DNA of 64,000 nucleotides, from NCBI GenBank assembly GCA_034440575.1, contig JAOTOL010001604.1, forward strand, positions 1,780,001-1,844,000, written 5' to 3'. Source of the DNA: Imbricaverruca yamaguchii. Taxonomy: Eukaryota; Arthropoda; Thecostraca; Neoverrucidae. The notes beneath the pieces are model-generated. The model did not search any database, was not told the origin of the DNA, and was given only the letters and a program-made list of their open reading frames with translations. Within the stretch, counting starts at the first letter, position 1. Every line of letters starts with the position of its first letter. Shown here piece by piece: positions 47,460-57,704 of the stretch. Both the position numbers and the translations under genes were made by a program.

Positions 47460-48205
47460 AGGAGAGGGAGAGGGAAAGGGAGATAGAGAGGGGGAGAGAG
47501 GGAGATAGAAAGGGAGATGAAGATGGAGATGGAGATGGAGATGGAGATGGAGATGGAGATGGAGATGGAGATGGAGATGGAGATGGAGATGGAGATGGAG
47601 ATGGAGATGGAGATGGAGATGGAGAGGGAGAGGTAGAGGGAGATGAAGATGGAGAGGGAGTGGGAGGGGAGGGAGGTGGAGATGGAGATGGAGATGGAGA
47701 TGGAGATGGAGATGGAGATGGAGATGGAGATGGAGATGGAGATGGAGATGGAGATGGAGATGGAGATGGAGATGGAGATGGAGATGGAGGTGGAGATGGA
47801 GATGGAGATGGGTAGGGAGAGGGAGAGGGAGAGGAAGAGGAAGAGGAAGAGGAAGAGGAAGAGGAAGAGGAAGAGGAAGAGGAAGAGGAAGAGGAAGAGG
47901 AAGAGGAAGAGGAAGAGGAAGAGGAAGAGGAACAGGAACAGGAACAGGAACAGGAAGAGGAAGAGGAAGAGGAAGAGGAAGAGGAAGAGGAAGAGGAAGA
48001 GGAAGAGGAAGAGGAAGAGGAAGAGGAAGAGGAAGAGGAAGAGGAAGAGGAAGAGGAAGAGGAAGAGGAAGAGGAAGAGGAAGAGGAAGAGGAAGAGGAA
48101 GAGGAAGAGGGAGAGGGAGAGGGAGAGGGAGAGGGAGAGGGAGAGGTAGAGGAAGAGGAAGAGGAGAGGGAGTGGGAGAGGGAGAGGGAGAGGGAGAAGG
48201 TGTAG
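47460..48205. repeat. Composite purine hexamer array (GGAGAT)n, (GGAAGA)n, (GGGAGA)n
   Basis: About 750 bp of pure purine-strand hexamers in successive blocks: GGAGAT (about 47515-47810), GGAAGA (about 47830-48105) with a GGAACA patch at 47932-47957, and GGGAGA at both ends. It lies in Tdc intron 1. All open frames here are low-complexity artefacts. Confidence 0.98.
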
Positions 48206-48429
48206 CAGAGAGATAGGTAAGAGATGTTTCACAATTAATAATTCCATTAAACAACCATATCTATGCTATATTATGCAACTAACTGCAAAACTAAATTATT
48301 TAGTATAATTCAGTATTGCATTGATAAAAAGCAGGGAAGCAAATTTATTCAACTTCTAGTGATTCATTAGGCAATTATAAGAGGCATTCAACCATGACAT
48401 TCGATCATTTTTATCATTCTCATACCCGA

Positions 48430-49285
48430 CATGTTCGCAGACTACCTTCGGGACCTCATATCCTACATGTTGGCAGGGTACCTTCGGGACATCGTACCCT
48501 ACATGTAGGCAAGGAACATTTGATACCTCATTTCTACATATTGGGAGGCTACTGTCGAGACCACATACCCTACATGCTGGCAGGGTACCGATCGAGACCT
48601 CATACCCTACATGCTGGCAGGGTACCGATCGAGACCATACCCTACATGCTGGCAGGGTACCGATCGAGACCTCATACCCTACATGTTGGCCATCGAAGCC
48701 TCATACCGAAATTTAAACCTCATACACTATGTGTTAGCAGGCTATTGTCGAGACCTCATGCCCTACATGTCGGCAGGCTACCGTCGAGACTCATATCCTA
48801 CATGTCGGCAGGCTACTGTCGAGACCTCATATCCTACATGTCGGCAGGCTACTGTCGAGACTCATATCCTACATGTCGGCAGGCTACTGTCGAGACTCAT
48901 ATCCTACATGTCGGCAGGCTACTGTCGAGACTCATATCCTACATGTTGGCAGGCTACTGTCGAGACTCATATCCTACATGTCGGCAGGCTACTGTCGAGA
49001 CTCATATCCTACATGTCGGCAGGCTACTGTCGAGACTCATATCCTACATGTCGGCAGGCTACTGTCGAGACTCATATCCTACATGTCGGCAGGCTACTGT
49101 CGAGACTCATATCCTACATGTCGGCAGGGTACTGTCGAGACTCATACACTATGTGTTAGCAGGGTACTGTCGAGACTCATATCCTACATGTCGGCAGGCT
49201 ACTGTCGAGACTCATATCCTACATGTCGGCAGGGTACTGTCGACACTCATATCCTACATGTCGGCAGGGTACCTACGAGAACTCA
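48430..49285 (+). repeat. 35-bp array carrying the Tdc exon 2 acceptor and exon start
   Basis: About 23 units, most 35 bp, each containing CTACATGTCGGCAGG(C/G)TAC. The last TGTCGGCAG is the true exon 2 acceptor at 49267. The repeat continues about 28 nt into the exon (GGTACCTACGAGAACTCATT against GGCTACTGTCGAGACTCAT). Earlier units (48430-48760) are more diverged than later ones. Confidence 0.92.
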
Positions 49286-49362
49286 TTCCTTACGACCCGC
49301 CGGAAAGCAGCGACTCCTGGGAAGCCATCATGGAAGATCTGGAAAGGAAAATTATGCCCGGG
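49268..49362 (+). CDS. Tdc: Tyrosine decarboxylase, exon 2 (residues 36-67)
   Basis: It completes a glycine codon and encodes YLRELIPYDPPESSDSWEAI followed by MEDLERKIMPG, the conserved segment before the substrate-binding region. The acceptor is TCGGCAG at 49267, and the donor is a consensus GGG then GTAAGT after 49362, in phase 0. Both junctions are inside tandem repeats: the acceptor in a 35-bp array and the donor in a 43-bp duplication. Confidence 0.93.
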
Positions 49363-49436
49363 GTAAGTTACATCCATAAGAGTGGAGCAGCATATTATGT
49401 CCGAGGCAAGTTACATCCATGGAAGTGGAGCGGTAT
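49351..49436 (+). repeat. 43-bp tandem duplication of the Tdc exon 2 donor
   Basis: ATTATGCCCGGGGTAAGTTA (49351) recurs as ATTATGTCCGAGGCAAGTTA (49394), each followed by CATCCAT and a GTGGAGC segment. The second copy has a GC donor in the optimal GAG/GCAAGT context, 43 nt downstream, which is out of frame. Confidence 0.9.
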
Positions 49437-49736
49437 GAGTAATACCAACCGATACGTTAGACATAGTCGTTCCAGTACGCATCCAACGGTTGACGTACCT
49501 ATAGAATGTTCAAGTCTATCGTAGTCTGACTTAGTCATTGATAAATGTTACATACACCTACATACATTCATACGCATGCAGGTGCGGACATATGTCACCA
49601 CTACGGTCTGGCCTTCAATTTTCACTTGCATGAGAAGTTAGACGGCATCATTAACCAAGAGAGTGAAACTGTATGGCGCGACTTCTGGTACCATTCCAAC
49701 AAGTGCGTTAATAAGTACGTGATTGGGTAATGCAGT

Positions 49737-50510
49737 GTAGATGTAATCTAATTGGTAGGGCAGATACTGACTGGGTCAGTGCACACCGTCATGATCATGA
49801 TACAATGGCAAAACCCGCGGCCTGTGTCCACAGATGGTACACTAGCAACATCTAGTGTACCATCTGTGGACATCCGCGACATCCGCGACCTGTGTCCACA
49901 GATGGTGCACCAGCAACATCCGCGGCCTGTTTCCACAGATGTCACACTTTAAACATCCGTATTATGTGTCCACATATGGTACATTGCCAACATCCGCGGC
50001 CTGTGTCCACAGATGGTACATTGTGAACATCCGCAGCCTGTGTCTACAGATGGTACATTTACAACACCCGAGGCCTATGTCCACAGATGGTACACCAGCA
50101 AAATCCGTAGTATCTGTCCACAGATGGTACCCTGGCAACATCCGCGGCCTGTGTCCACAGATGGTACACCAGCAACATCCGCAGCAGTAGTTTAGATGTA
50201 ATCTAATTGGTAGGGCAGATACGGACTGGGTTAGTGCACACCGTCATGATCATGATAAAATGGCAAAACCCGCGGCCCGTGTCCACAGATGGTACATTGT
50301 TAACATCCGCAGCCTGTGTCTACAGATGGTACACTTGCAACATCCATGGCCTGTGTCCACATATGGTATATTGGCAACATCCGCAATCTGTGTCCACAGC
50401 TGGTACATTGTCAACATCCGCGGCCTGTGTCCATAGATGGTACACTTGCAACATCCGGGGCCTGAGTCTACAGATGGTACATTGGCAACATCCGGGGCCT
50501 GTGTCCACAG
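49737..50510 (+). repeat. Two-block 37-bp array carrying the Tdc exon 3 acceptor
   Basis: A leader segment (GATGTAATCTAATTGGTAGG) occurs near 49739 and again near 50190, each followed by about 7-10 units of 37 bp. Each unit contains CTGTGTCCACAGATGGTACA, which is the true exon 3 acceptor plus the first nucleotides of the exon. The block duplication (about 450 bp) shows amplification at two scales. One pair of units is inverted to form a 21-bp hairpin at 49825-49872. Confidence 0.92.
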
Positions 50511-50618
50511 ATGGTACACTGGCAACACCCGCAGTTTCACGCCTATTTTCCGGCGGGTAACTCTTACCCATCGGTGCTAGCCGACATGCTGTCCGGACTT
50601 TGTGTCGGCTTCTCCTGG
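50511..50618 (+). CDS. Tdc: Tyrosine decarboxylase, exon 3 (residues 68-103)
   Basis: Thirty-six codons in phase 0: MVHWQHPQFHAYFPAGNSYP, then SVLADMLSGLCVGFSW. This is the substrate/PLP-pocket segment, and WQHP-FHAYFPAGNS is especially like arthropod tyrosine decarboxylase. The acceptor is TGTCCACAG, and the donor is TGG then GTACGT. The family normally has about 38 residues here, with a glycine-rich G-x-I-G-C segment before GFSW. Two residues are missing (LSG-LCVGFSW), and every downstream array copy carries the same short version. Confidence 0.93.
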
Positions 50619-51050
50619 GTACGTATAGCCTGGCAGACATGCTGTCCGGACTTTGTGTCGGCTTCTCCTGGGTACGTATAGCCTGGCAGACATGCTGTCC
50701 GGACTTTGTGTCGGCTTCTCCTGGGTACGTATAGCCTGGCAGACATGCTGTCCGACTTTGTGTGCTTCTCCTGGGTACGTATAGCCTGGCAGACATGCTG
50801 TGGCTTTGTGTCGGCTTCTCCTGGGTACGTATAGCCTGGCAGACATGCTGTCCGGACGTTGTGTCGGCTTCTCCTGGGTACGTATAGCCTGGCAGACATG
50901 GTGTCCGGACTTTGTGTCGGCTTCTCCTGGGTACGTATAGCCTGGCAGACATGCTGTCCGGACGTTGTGTCGGCTTCTCCTGGGTACGTATAGCCTGGCA
51001 GACATGCTGTCCGGACTTTGTGTCGGCTTCTCCTGGGTGCGTGAAGCCTG
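50583..51050 (+). repeat. 53-bp array: nine copies of the Tdc exon 3 end with its donor
   Basis: GACATGCTGTCCGGAC-type starts at 50583 (true exon), 50636, 50689, 50742, 50792, 50842, 50895, 50948 and 51001. Each unit has the last 36 nt of exon 3, the donor GTACGTATAG (GTGCGT in the last copy), and CCTGGCAG, which looks like an acceptor. Two units are shortened by 3 bp. Reading past the true donor meets TAG in the second unit. Confidence 0.95.
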
Positions 51051-51059
51051 GAGCCTCTT

Positions 51060-52940
51060 GTCTGTCCTCTTCTATGTCAGTACTGATATTTAACTGTACC
51101 ATGCACTTTTTTGTTGTACTGGCGACTTCAGAAATCATGTCAATTGACTGCCATTCATTTATCACCTTAGCGCCGTACTGCGAGCAACGAGCCTCTCCGA
51201 CTTAAAACACTCAGTGCAACTGAGTGCAGCTCTGTGCGACTCAGCGCAGCAACTGAATCCGTCGAAATGTGGCGCATGTGTTCCAGTGGCACATCATTCT
51301 GTTGACAGATTGAGCGTTTTGGCTTGCAACGCCCACGATGCACAAGGTACTCGACTCTCTTTAGTCGTCTGTGACAAACAGCAAGACGAACACCGAGGAA
51401 TGCCAGTTAGTGTGTGCTAGTACGCATTGCGGTGTGCAATGCACATCCATGAACCGCAGATCAACACAGGGCGGTATAGGACGCCGTCCGCAAACCTGTA
51501 CGGCCGAGGCCAAGATGGCTGGCTTCGTGGCTGCGGCACAGTAGGAGCACCTAGGAGGCACCTAGGAGCTCCTACGTGGCTGCGGCACCGTAGGAGCGGG
51601 GTCGGGCATCACAGCATGTAGCAGTGACACAAACAGCCAACCACAGGCGGTGGCAACGTAAGCGGCCGTCTAATTGTAGTAGCAACGCAAACAGCCAACT
51701 TGTTGCAGTAGCAACATAAGCAGCTAACCAGCTGTAGTAGAAACATAAACAGCCAACCGCCTGTAGCGGTACTGTAAACGGCAAACCACCTGCAGTTGTA
51801 ACGTAACAATCTGTAGTAGTAGCGTGCCGGATATAACTGACACCGGTCAGAACCTTCTCGTTGATTGCTAAGCGCTCGTAATGCTGCTAATGTACGATGA
51901 AAACCAAAATGAGCGCTGATGAAGAAATGTTGAAAGGTGTTGTAGCGCGTGAATAAGTAAGATAGGATATATGGCTGGAAGGCAGTTGCGTCGCTTGTGC
52001 AAATGCAGTTGGTGCGACAGCATGACGATATTGAATCACAGGCTGCCTTCAATTGTGCTGCCAAAATTGTTGAACACAATGCCTTGAGGGAAATCCATGC
52101 TGCTCAGGCGACATGATTCCATCATGCCCCAAAGGAAAGAAACATTTATTTCAAAGACCTTGCCAAAAAGTGGGGTGAGAACAATGGATCCACATTTGGT
52201 GTTACTTTTTTTGTTGGTCCGTCCTCGTGGATCTGGACGATATTTGCTTTTTCCATACACTCGGAAATGTGGTTCAATTGAACTATTGAGGGTTTATTTT
52301 CATTTCAATTTATCCATTTTATTTCCATGGTAACCGTTGCGTGCCGTCAGAACATTCTGATAACTCGAACATTTATATACCCGATATTAATGTAATATTT
52401 TTACATTCATTCATACATTTATATGACATTCATACACCTTTCATATGACAATTCAACATTAATAAACCTTTACTACAGACAGCTGGAAAGGCAGGCGCCG
52501 ACAATTATTCGGTACAAGACTGGCTGTTCAGGCGGCATTTCACACAGTTGGGAGGTTCCGTAAGCGCTGTGAACCCGGGCTGAGCACGGGCGGGGCGCAG
52601 GGGTGTTCCATCGGCGGGAGCTCTGCTCTGTGACGGACAGGTTTGGACCGGAACTCGTCAGTCGAAGTCAGCTCCGCACCCGGAGACGTTCCGCTTCCCG
52701 GCGGTTTGCAGTTTCCACGGACACATATCAGCCAGAAGCGACAGCCGGCCGCGAACAGATCGGTCCGGCCAGATCTGGGCACCAGCGCGACCTGGCGCGA
52801 TACGCACGTGCAGCTGTTGACTGGAGTTGCGTGGAGTTGTGTTGGTCTGTAGATGCACTCTGTAGCTGGACAGCTGGGAACGGAAGTGCCAGTGCCGGCG
52901 GAAGTGCTGACGCACGACATTTGTGCACAAGATTCGCCCA
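51060..52940. other. Tdc intron 3, no exon seen; one degenerate array
   Basis: About 51600-51820 has six diverged copies of a 36-bp phrase (GTAGTAGCAACGCAAACAGC). About 51525-51600 has a small duplication around CTGCGGCAC-GTAGGAGC. The CpG-rich stretch 52600-52920 has no recognised domain. Confidence 0.5.
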
Positions 52941-52944
52941 CTGA

Positions 52945-53590
52945 CGTATGTGTGTTCTGAACTACGACATATGTGTGTTCTGAACTCCGACATATGTGTG
53001 TTCTGAACTATGACATATGTGTGTTCTGAACTATGACATATGTGTGTTCTGAACTACGACATATGTGTGTTTTGAACTAAGACATATGTGTGTGTTGAAC
53101 TACGACATATGTGTGCTCTGAACTACGACATATGCCGGTGTTTTGAACTCGGACATGTGATCCCTGACCTCCGACATATGTGATCCCTGATGTCCGACAT
53201 CTACAAGCTCTGACTTCCGATTTATGTGAGCTTTACTCTCCCATATTTCTGCTCTCTGATGTCCAAGGTTTGTGATTTCTGATCTCCGACGTCTATGAGC
53301 TTTACCCTCCGAAATTCATGATCTCTGCTCTTCGAATATCTGTGAGCTCAGGTCTCCGACATCTGTGGGCTTTACATTTCGACATGTGTGTTCTCAGACC
53401 TCTGCCATCTGCAATCTCTATCCTTCGAATATGAGAGCTTTATCCTCCGACATATGCAACCTCTGTCCTCTCCGACATCCGTGGTTTCAGACCTTCGACA
53501 TCTGTAAGCTCAGACCTCCGACATCTGTGAGCTTTACCCTCCGACATATGTGGTCGCTGACCCGTGACCTTCATGAGCTCTGATCTCCGA
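52945..53590 (+). repeat. 24-bp and degenerate CTCCGACAT array ending at the Tdc exon 4 acceptor
   Basis: The first part (to about 53150) is a 24-bp unit with GAACTACGACATATGTGTG. It then grades into irregular units with CTCCGACATCTGTGAGCT and CTGATCTCCGACAT. The true acceptor is CTGATCTCCGACAG, that is, one array unit in which T became G at the last base. The exon itself is not repeated here. Confidence 0.85.
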
Positions 53591-53593
53591 CAG

Positions 53594-53716
53594 GCGGCCA
53601 GCCCGGCCTGCACGGAGCTGGAGACGATCGTGCTGGACTGGCTGGGCAAGATGGTCGGTCTTCCAGACCAGTTTCTCTCCTTCACCGAGGATAGCACCGG
53701 TGGGGGCGTCATACAG
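53594..53716 (+). CDS. Tdc: Tyrosine decarboxylase, exon 4 (residues 104-144)
   Basis: Forty-one codons in phase 0: [20 protein letters not shown], then [10 protein letters not shown] and STGGGVIQ. The S-P-A-C-T-E-L-E block and the GGGVIQ that leads into the PLP-phosphate-binding region are family hallmarks. The acceptor is CCGACAG, and the donor is a weak ACAG then GTCGGT. The end of this exon is copied in tandem downstream (53690-53875). Confidence 0.94.
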
Positions 53717-53875
53717 GTCGGTGCCTCTCCGCCGAGGACAGCGTCTACAGCGGAGCTATGCAGGTCGGTTTCCCTCGTTCACCGAGGACAGCGTCTGCAG
53801 CGGAGCACAATACGGATACATTTATCTTCTTCAGCGAGGAAAGCACGTGCGTCGGTGTTATCTCGATCAAATCCC
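53675..53875 (+). repeat. ~50-bp diverged tandem copies of the Tdc exon 4 end with its donor
   Basis: Three degenerate copies follow the true exon end. CCGAGGACAGCGTCTACAGC...CTATGCAG/GTCGGT has a second usable donor after 53763. It is followed by TTCACCGAGGACAGCGTCTG... and then CTTCAGCGAGGAAAGCACGT.... They align with the exon's TTCACCGAGGATAGCACCGG...CATACAG/GTCGGT. The second donor is 47 nt after the first, which is out of frame. Confidence 0.8.
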
Positions 53876-53939
53876 ACTACTCATCTTGTGGCCACCAATG
53901 CCGGCAGGTTAAACTTTCCTTCAAGAGGGTGCTTGATAT

Positions 53940-53988
53940 ATATTAATGTGTACATGTGTATGTGTGTGTTTGTTTGTTTGTTTGTGTA

Positions 53989-54040
<52 letters not shown>

Positions 54041-54560
54041 CGTTCTTTCATCAGTTTCTAAGAACTTGGGATTGCAATGATTAGATGTCTGCTAACCCTC
54101 GCCGTGCCGGGGTGATCTCGAAAGCCCCCATCTGACGTCCGATTTAAGAATACTGGAATGCAATGCAAAACACCGTTTGTAAGCTCTAGCCAGGGAGAGC
54201 CCGAAGCATACCCCAGGTCTGCATTTCCACTGATAATAAGGCCACCGGAGGCCAATTTATGTTATATGTGAACCACTTCTAAAATCCATGGAAATAGTAA
54301 AAAGGCAGAAATGGTTTTAAGTCGACATTGTTTTTGGTTCTATAATTAGCAAATGTTGATGATTTTATGTTCATTATAGTGAAAAAGGATCAGGACTGGG
54401 TAGGTTAGGGGGCTCAGAAGCAGGCTTGAAAACAAGCTTTCTAACTGTGTATGTTAAATACAGGGAACATAATGCCACTGACAAGCCCATGTAGGCTAGA
54501 GCACATATTGCATCTTATTTCTTCATTGTCTGCCCTGCTGAGGTTGCTAAAAGTCGCAAT
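53940..54560. other. Tdc intron 4, (GT)n tract then unique sequence
   Basis: GT-rich from 53950, with a clean (GT)n at about 54000-54037. No exon or domain in the remainder. Confidence 0.6.
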
Positions 54561-54569
54561 CAGTCAACC

Positions 54570-54719
54570 CATTGAACCCAGATGAACCTCTATGCCACAC
54601 ACACACGGGAGTAAACCCGCTCAGATGAACCTTTATACCACACACACGGGAGTAGACCCTCTCAGATGAACCTTTATACCACACACACGGGAGTAGATCC
54701 TCTCAGATGAACCTTTATA

Positions 54720-54773
<54 letters not shown>

Positions 54774-54849
54774 CCCATCCATACACACACACGGGAGTAG
54801 ACCCGCTCAGATGAACCTTTATACCACACACACGTAGACCCTCTCATCC

Positions 54850-54924
<75 letters not shown>

Positions 54925-54948
54925 GAGTAGACCCCTCGGATGAACCTT

Positions 54949-55041
<93 letters not shown>

Positions 55042-55090
55042 GAGTAGACCCGCTCGGATGAACCTTAATGCCACACGGGAATAGACCCGC
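54570..55090. repeat. ~43-bp minisatellite with internal (CA)n expansions
   Basis: Units contain CAGATGAACCTTTATACCAC and ACGGGAGTAGACCC. In most units the CA run is short (CCACACACACGG). In three units it has grown into tracts of about 50-90 bp (54720-54769, 54853-54921, 54951-55038). The flanking unit sequence is kept on both sides, so the microsatellites arose inside the minisatellite. Confidence 0.93.
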
Positions 55091-55200
55091 TGGGGTTTCG
55101 CCCTCCCTCGTAACTACTGGTGATAGCTACTGCCTGGCATGTGCACCGGACACCTGTTGCTGGACGTGACGCGCCACTGACCTAGTGTTCCGGTTGGCAG

Positions 55201-55437
55201 AGTTCGGCCAGCGAGTGCGTGCTGGTGTCGCTGCTGGCGGCACGTGCGCAGGCCATCCGCCGGCTGAAGCAGCAGCAGCCCTACACCGAGGAGGGCGTGC
55301 TGCTGTCCAAGCTGATGGCCTACTGCAGCAAGGAGGCGCACAGCTGCGTCGAGAAGGCCGCCATGATCAGCTTCGTGAAGCTGCGCATCCTGGAGCCGGA
55401 CGAGAAGTTCAGCCTGCGTGGAGCCACACTCAAACAG
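55201..55437 (+). CDS. Tdc: Tyrosine decarboxylase, exon 5 (residues 145-223)
   Basis: Seventy-nine codons in phase 0: SSASECVLVSLLAARAQAIR, then LSKLMAYCSKEAHSCVEKAA and VKLRILEPDEKFSLRGATL. SASE contributes to phosphate binding. The histidine of KEAHSCVEKA (residue about 191) stacks on the PLP ring in this family and separates decarboxylases from the insect aldehyde synthases, which have asparagine there. The acceptor is GGTTGGCAG, and the donor is CAAACAG then GTGAGC. A duplicated end with a second in-frame donor follows. Confidence 0.95.
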
Positions 55438-55565
55438 GTGAGCGGGCCGGGCCGGTTGGAGCTCAGCAGGCTCGTGCTGCTGAGCCGGCAGCAGCCGGAC
55501 GATAAGTTCAGCCAGCGTGGGGCCGCACTCAAACAGGTGGCCGGGCCGGGCCGGTTGGAGTGTCG
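55396..55565 (+). repeat. 99-bp duplication of the Tdc exon 5 end with a second in-frame donor
   Basis: CCGGACGAGAAGTTCAGCC at 55396 recurs as CCGGACGATAAGTTCAGCC at 55495. The copy includes CTCAAACAG followed by GTGGCC after 55536 and the same intron start (GGGCCGGGCCGGTTGGAG). The distance between donors is exactly 99 nt, and the 33 extra codons contain no stop. Confidence 0.93.
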
Positions 55566-55699
55566 TTCCTCTGAGGCGGTGACCAGCGGAGAGAAGTTGG
55601 GAAAGGGGTGGTCGGCCCCGTGGAACCTGGGCCACAGCGTTCGACCCGTCCACGGCAGCCTCGCAATGCGTGCGCCCGTTTTCTACCGCTCATTCTGAT

Positions 55700-57700
55700 A
55701 TGTTTGGCTCAGTGTATTACTAGAAAGCTGTTGAAATCAGCTTAGGTGTTTGAGTGATGTCAGTACAAGCAAGGCCTCAAGCCGAAGGGAATTTCGGGAA
55801 CCAAGCCGAGAACAAAATCAACTTGAGCGTAATGCTCTTGGGAGGTTAATAACTTTTCCACGAACTGCCTTCAGAGGTATGTTGTGACAATGCCACTTGT
55901 TTGAACCTTGCAATGCTTCGACCATGATTTTTTTCTTTCGATCTTGCGCCTAGCGCCCGACCGCACCGCTGTGATAAGTCGGGAATAGTTGCTGGGGGTC
56001 TGCTTAAACCGTCATGCTAGGCCACAGCTTACTTAATTTTACAGCTTAATTTAATGTATACTTACTTAATACTTAACAGCTTAATTTAATGCTTGAATAA
56101 ATGATTGCGCTGGATGCGAAATCTCGCCAGGTGGTTTCATTGCTCCAGATAATGTACATGCCTCCACAATGTCATCCTACGTCCTGCTGCACTGGGCCCC
56201 TTACAAAGGAGTATCCCTTTAAGAACAATAACCGATTAGTAATTGAGTTGTTCATGGTGGTTGTCCTCGCTATCTTTGGATACCCCCAATGTGCAATATG
56301 CTACACTTCATCCCCTGTGCTCCGCACAAGAACCCAACCTTGTCGTTGCTGCTCTATCAGCCATCTACAGCAGCTTATTTCGATCTGTAAAGCATATCTG
56401 GGCAAGGCAATTGCGGGTCTGTGACTGAGATCTGCACCCCGCCCCACGTGGGGGAGTAATGTTCGGCGACATACTGCGCGTCATATGTGACACGTCACAT
56501 GTTACATGTCACATGTGACGTGTCACACAGACGTCCTCTCAGAACTGACAAGCAATGCATTGTGTTTCCTTTTGGAATGTTGGCATCGCGGCGACTGAAC
56601 GTCGCCTCTGGATCCTGCCTGGTTCCAAAATAACACCAGTCCATGAACAACAATACGGTTGGCATGGCAACAGTTGTTTGATACCACTTCCAATTCGCAA
56701 AGCCGTACAGTTAGTGTTAGCATTCGCAACGACTCTGGGAGGCTGGTGACAGGTGAACCTACTTTATAAGTACAGGCACGCAAGTGTGCAACGGTAGGCC
56801 CGACATGACAAATTATGTGAGCTTCTCCTTGCGACAGCATGTGAAGTTCGTGAGTGTCTCTCTTCGTACAGTAACGCTTTATATTTTCACACTAAACTTA
56901 CGCATTTCGCCAAGTTTCTGCCAACGTGCAATGCATTATGAACAGCAAGCACATGCCCTTAACCGCTTCCGGCCGTCGATAGAGCCACATTCAACTCTGT
57001 CCATCACATTCAACACGTCGTTTCCAAAGTTTTCGGAAGACGTAAAATCAAGTAAACAGAGCATGTCCGGAACTCTCTGGTGACGTCTAAGCGGAGTGGG
57101 GGGGGGGGAACTTTTAGCCAGACCATTCGAAACATGCCAAATTACTTCACAAAAACAGAGCAGACAGTAATTGAGTTGCCGCTGTGTGCCACATACGACT
57201 GTGTAGATATGTGTACGTGTGCATCTGTGCGTGCGTGCCTGCATGCGTGCCTACATGTACACGTGCACGCATGCGTAAGAGCTTGTGCCACCCGGGCCGG
57301 GTGACACCGGCTGAAGCCAAGCCGGGGAGTCGCCGGTCACGTGGCTACGTCGTCAGGTCTCACGACCTGCGTGCCCCAGGGCATGGCTACAGCGTGGCCG
57401 GCGTCAGTCCGACGGAGGGCGCCGCGCTGATAGGCCGTCGAATTAGCTGCTGCGGGAACACGAAGAGCTGGAAGGCTGTGAGACAAAAAGTACCGCGACA
57501 CAACGTGACATCCGTGCCAATTCGACACGTCGGCATGGCGCGCTTAGGTTCCAGACACGCGCATCATTTTGACAGACGAGTAAAATGTCGGCAAGATTAC
57601 AGCCAATTTCGGTTGAAGGGACAATTCTCATAATGCGCACATGCCGAAGTCGATGGTAATATTTCCATGCTCCTATGCCAGTCAAGTTTTGTGTGCTGTA
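55700..57700. other. Tdc intron 5, no exon seen
   Basis: Unique sequence with a short palindrome at 56487-56526. No tandem array and no recognisable coding domain. Frames at 56101-56424 and 57184-57633 lack support. Confidence 0.4.
56487..56526. promoter_or_regulatory. 40-bp inverted repeat with CACGTCA/TGACGTG sites
   Basis: Arms of 15 bp (GTGACACGTCACATG and its exact inverse) flank a 10-nt centre. Each arm holds TGACGTG/CACGTCA, a core recognised by bZIP factors of the ATF/CREB class. It may act as a binding site or a cruciform. Function is an inference from the sequence alone. Confidence 0.5.
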
Positions 57701-57704
57701 TGGG

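Noticed and set aside
47345..48254. 300-residue Leu-Phe/Pro-Leu membrane-like proteins on the minus strand
   Set aside because: Translation of the purine hexamer array.
48394..49524. A 376-codon plus-strand gene
   Set aside because: It is the 35-bp array read through into Tdc exon 2. Only 49268-49362 is coding.
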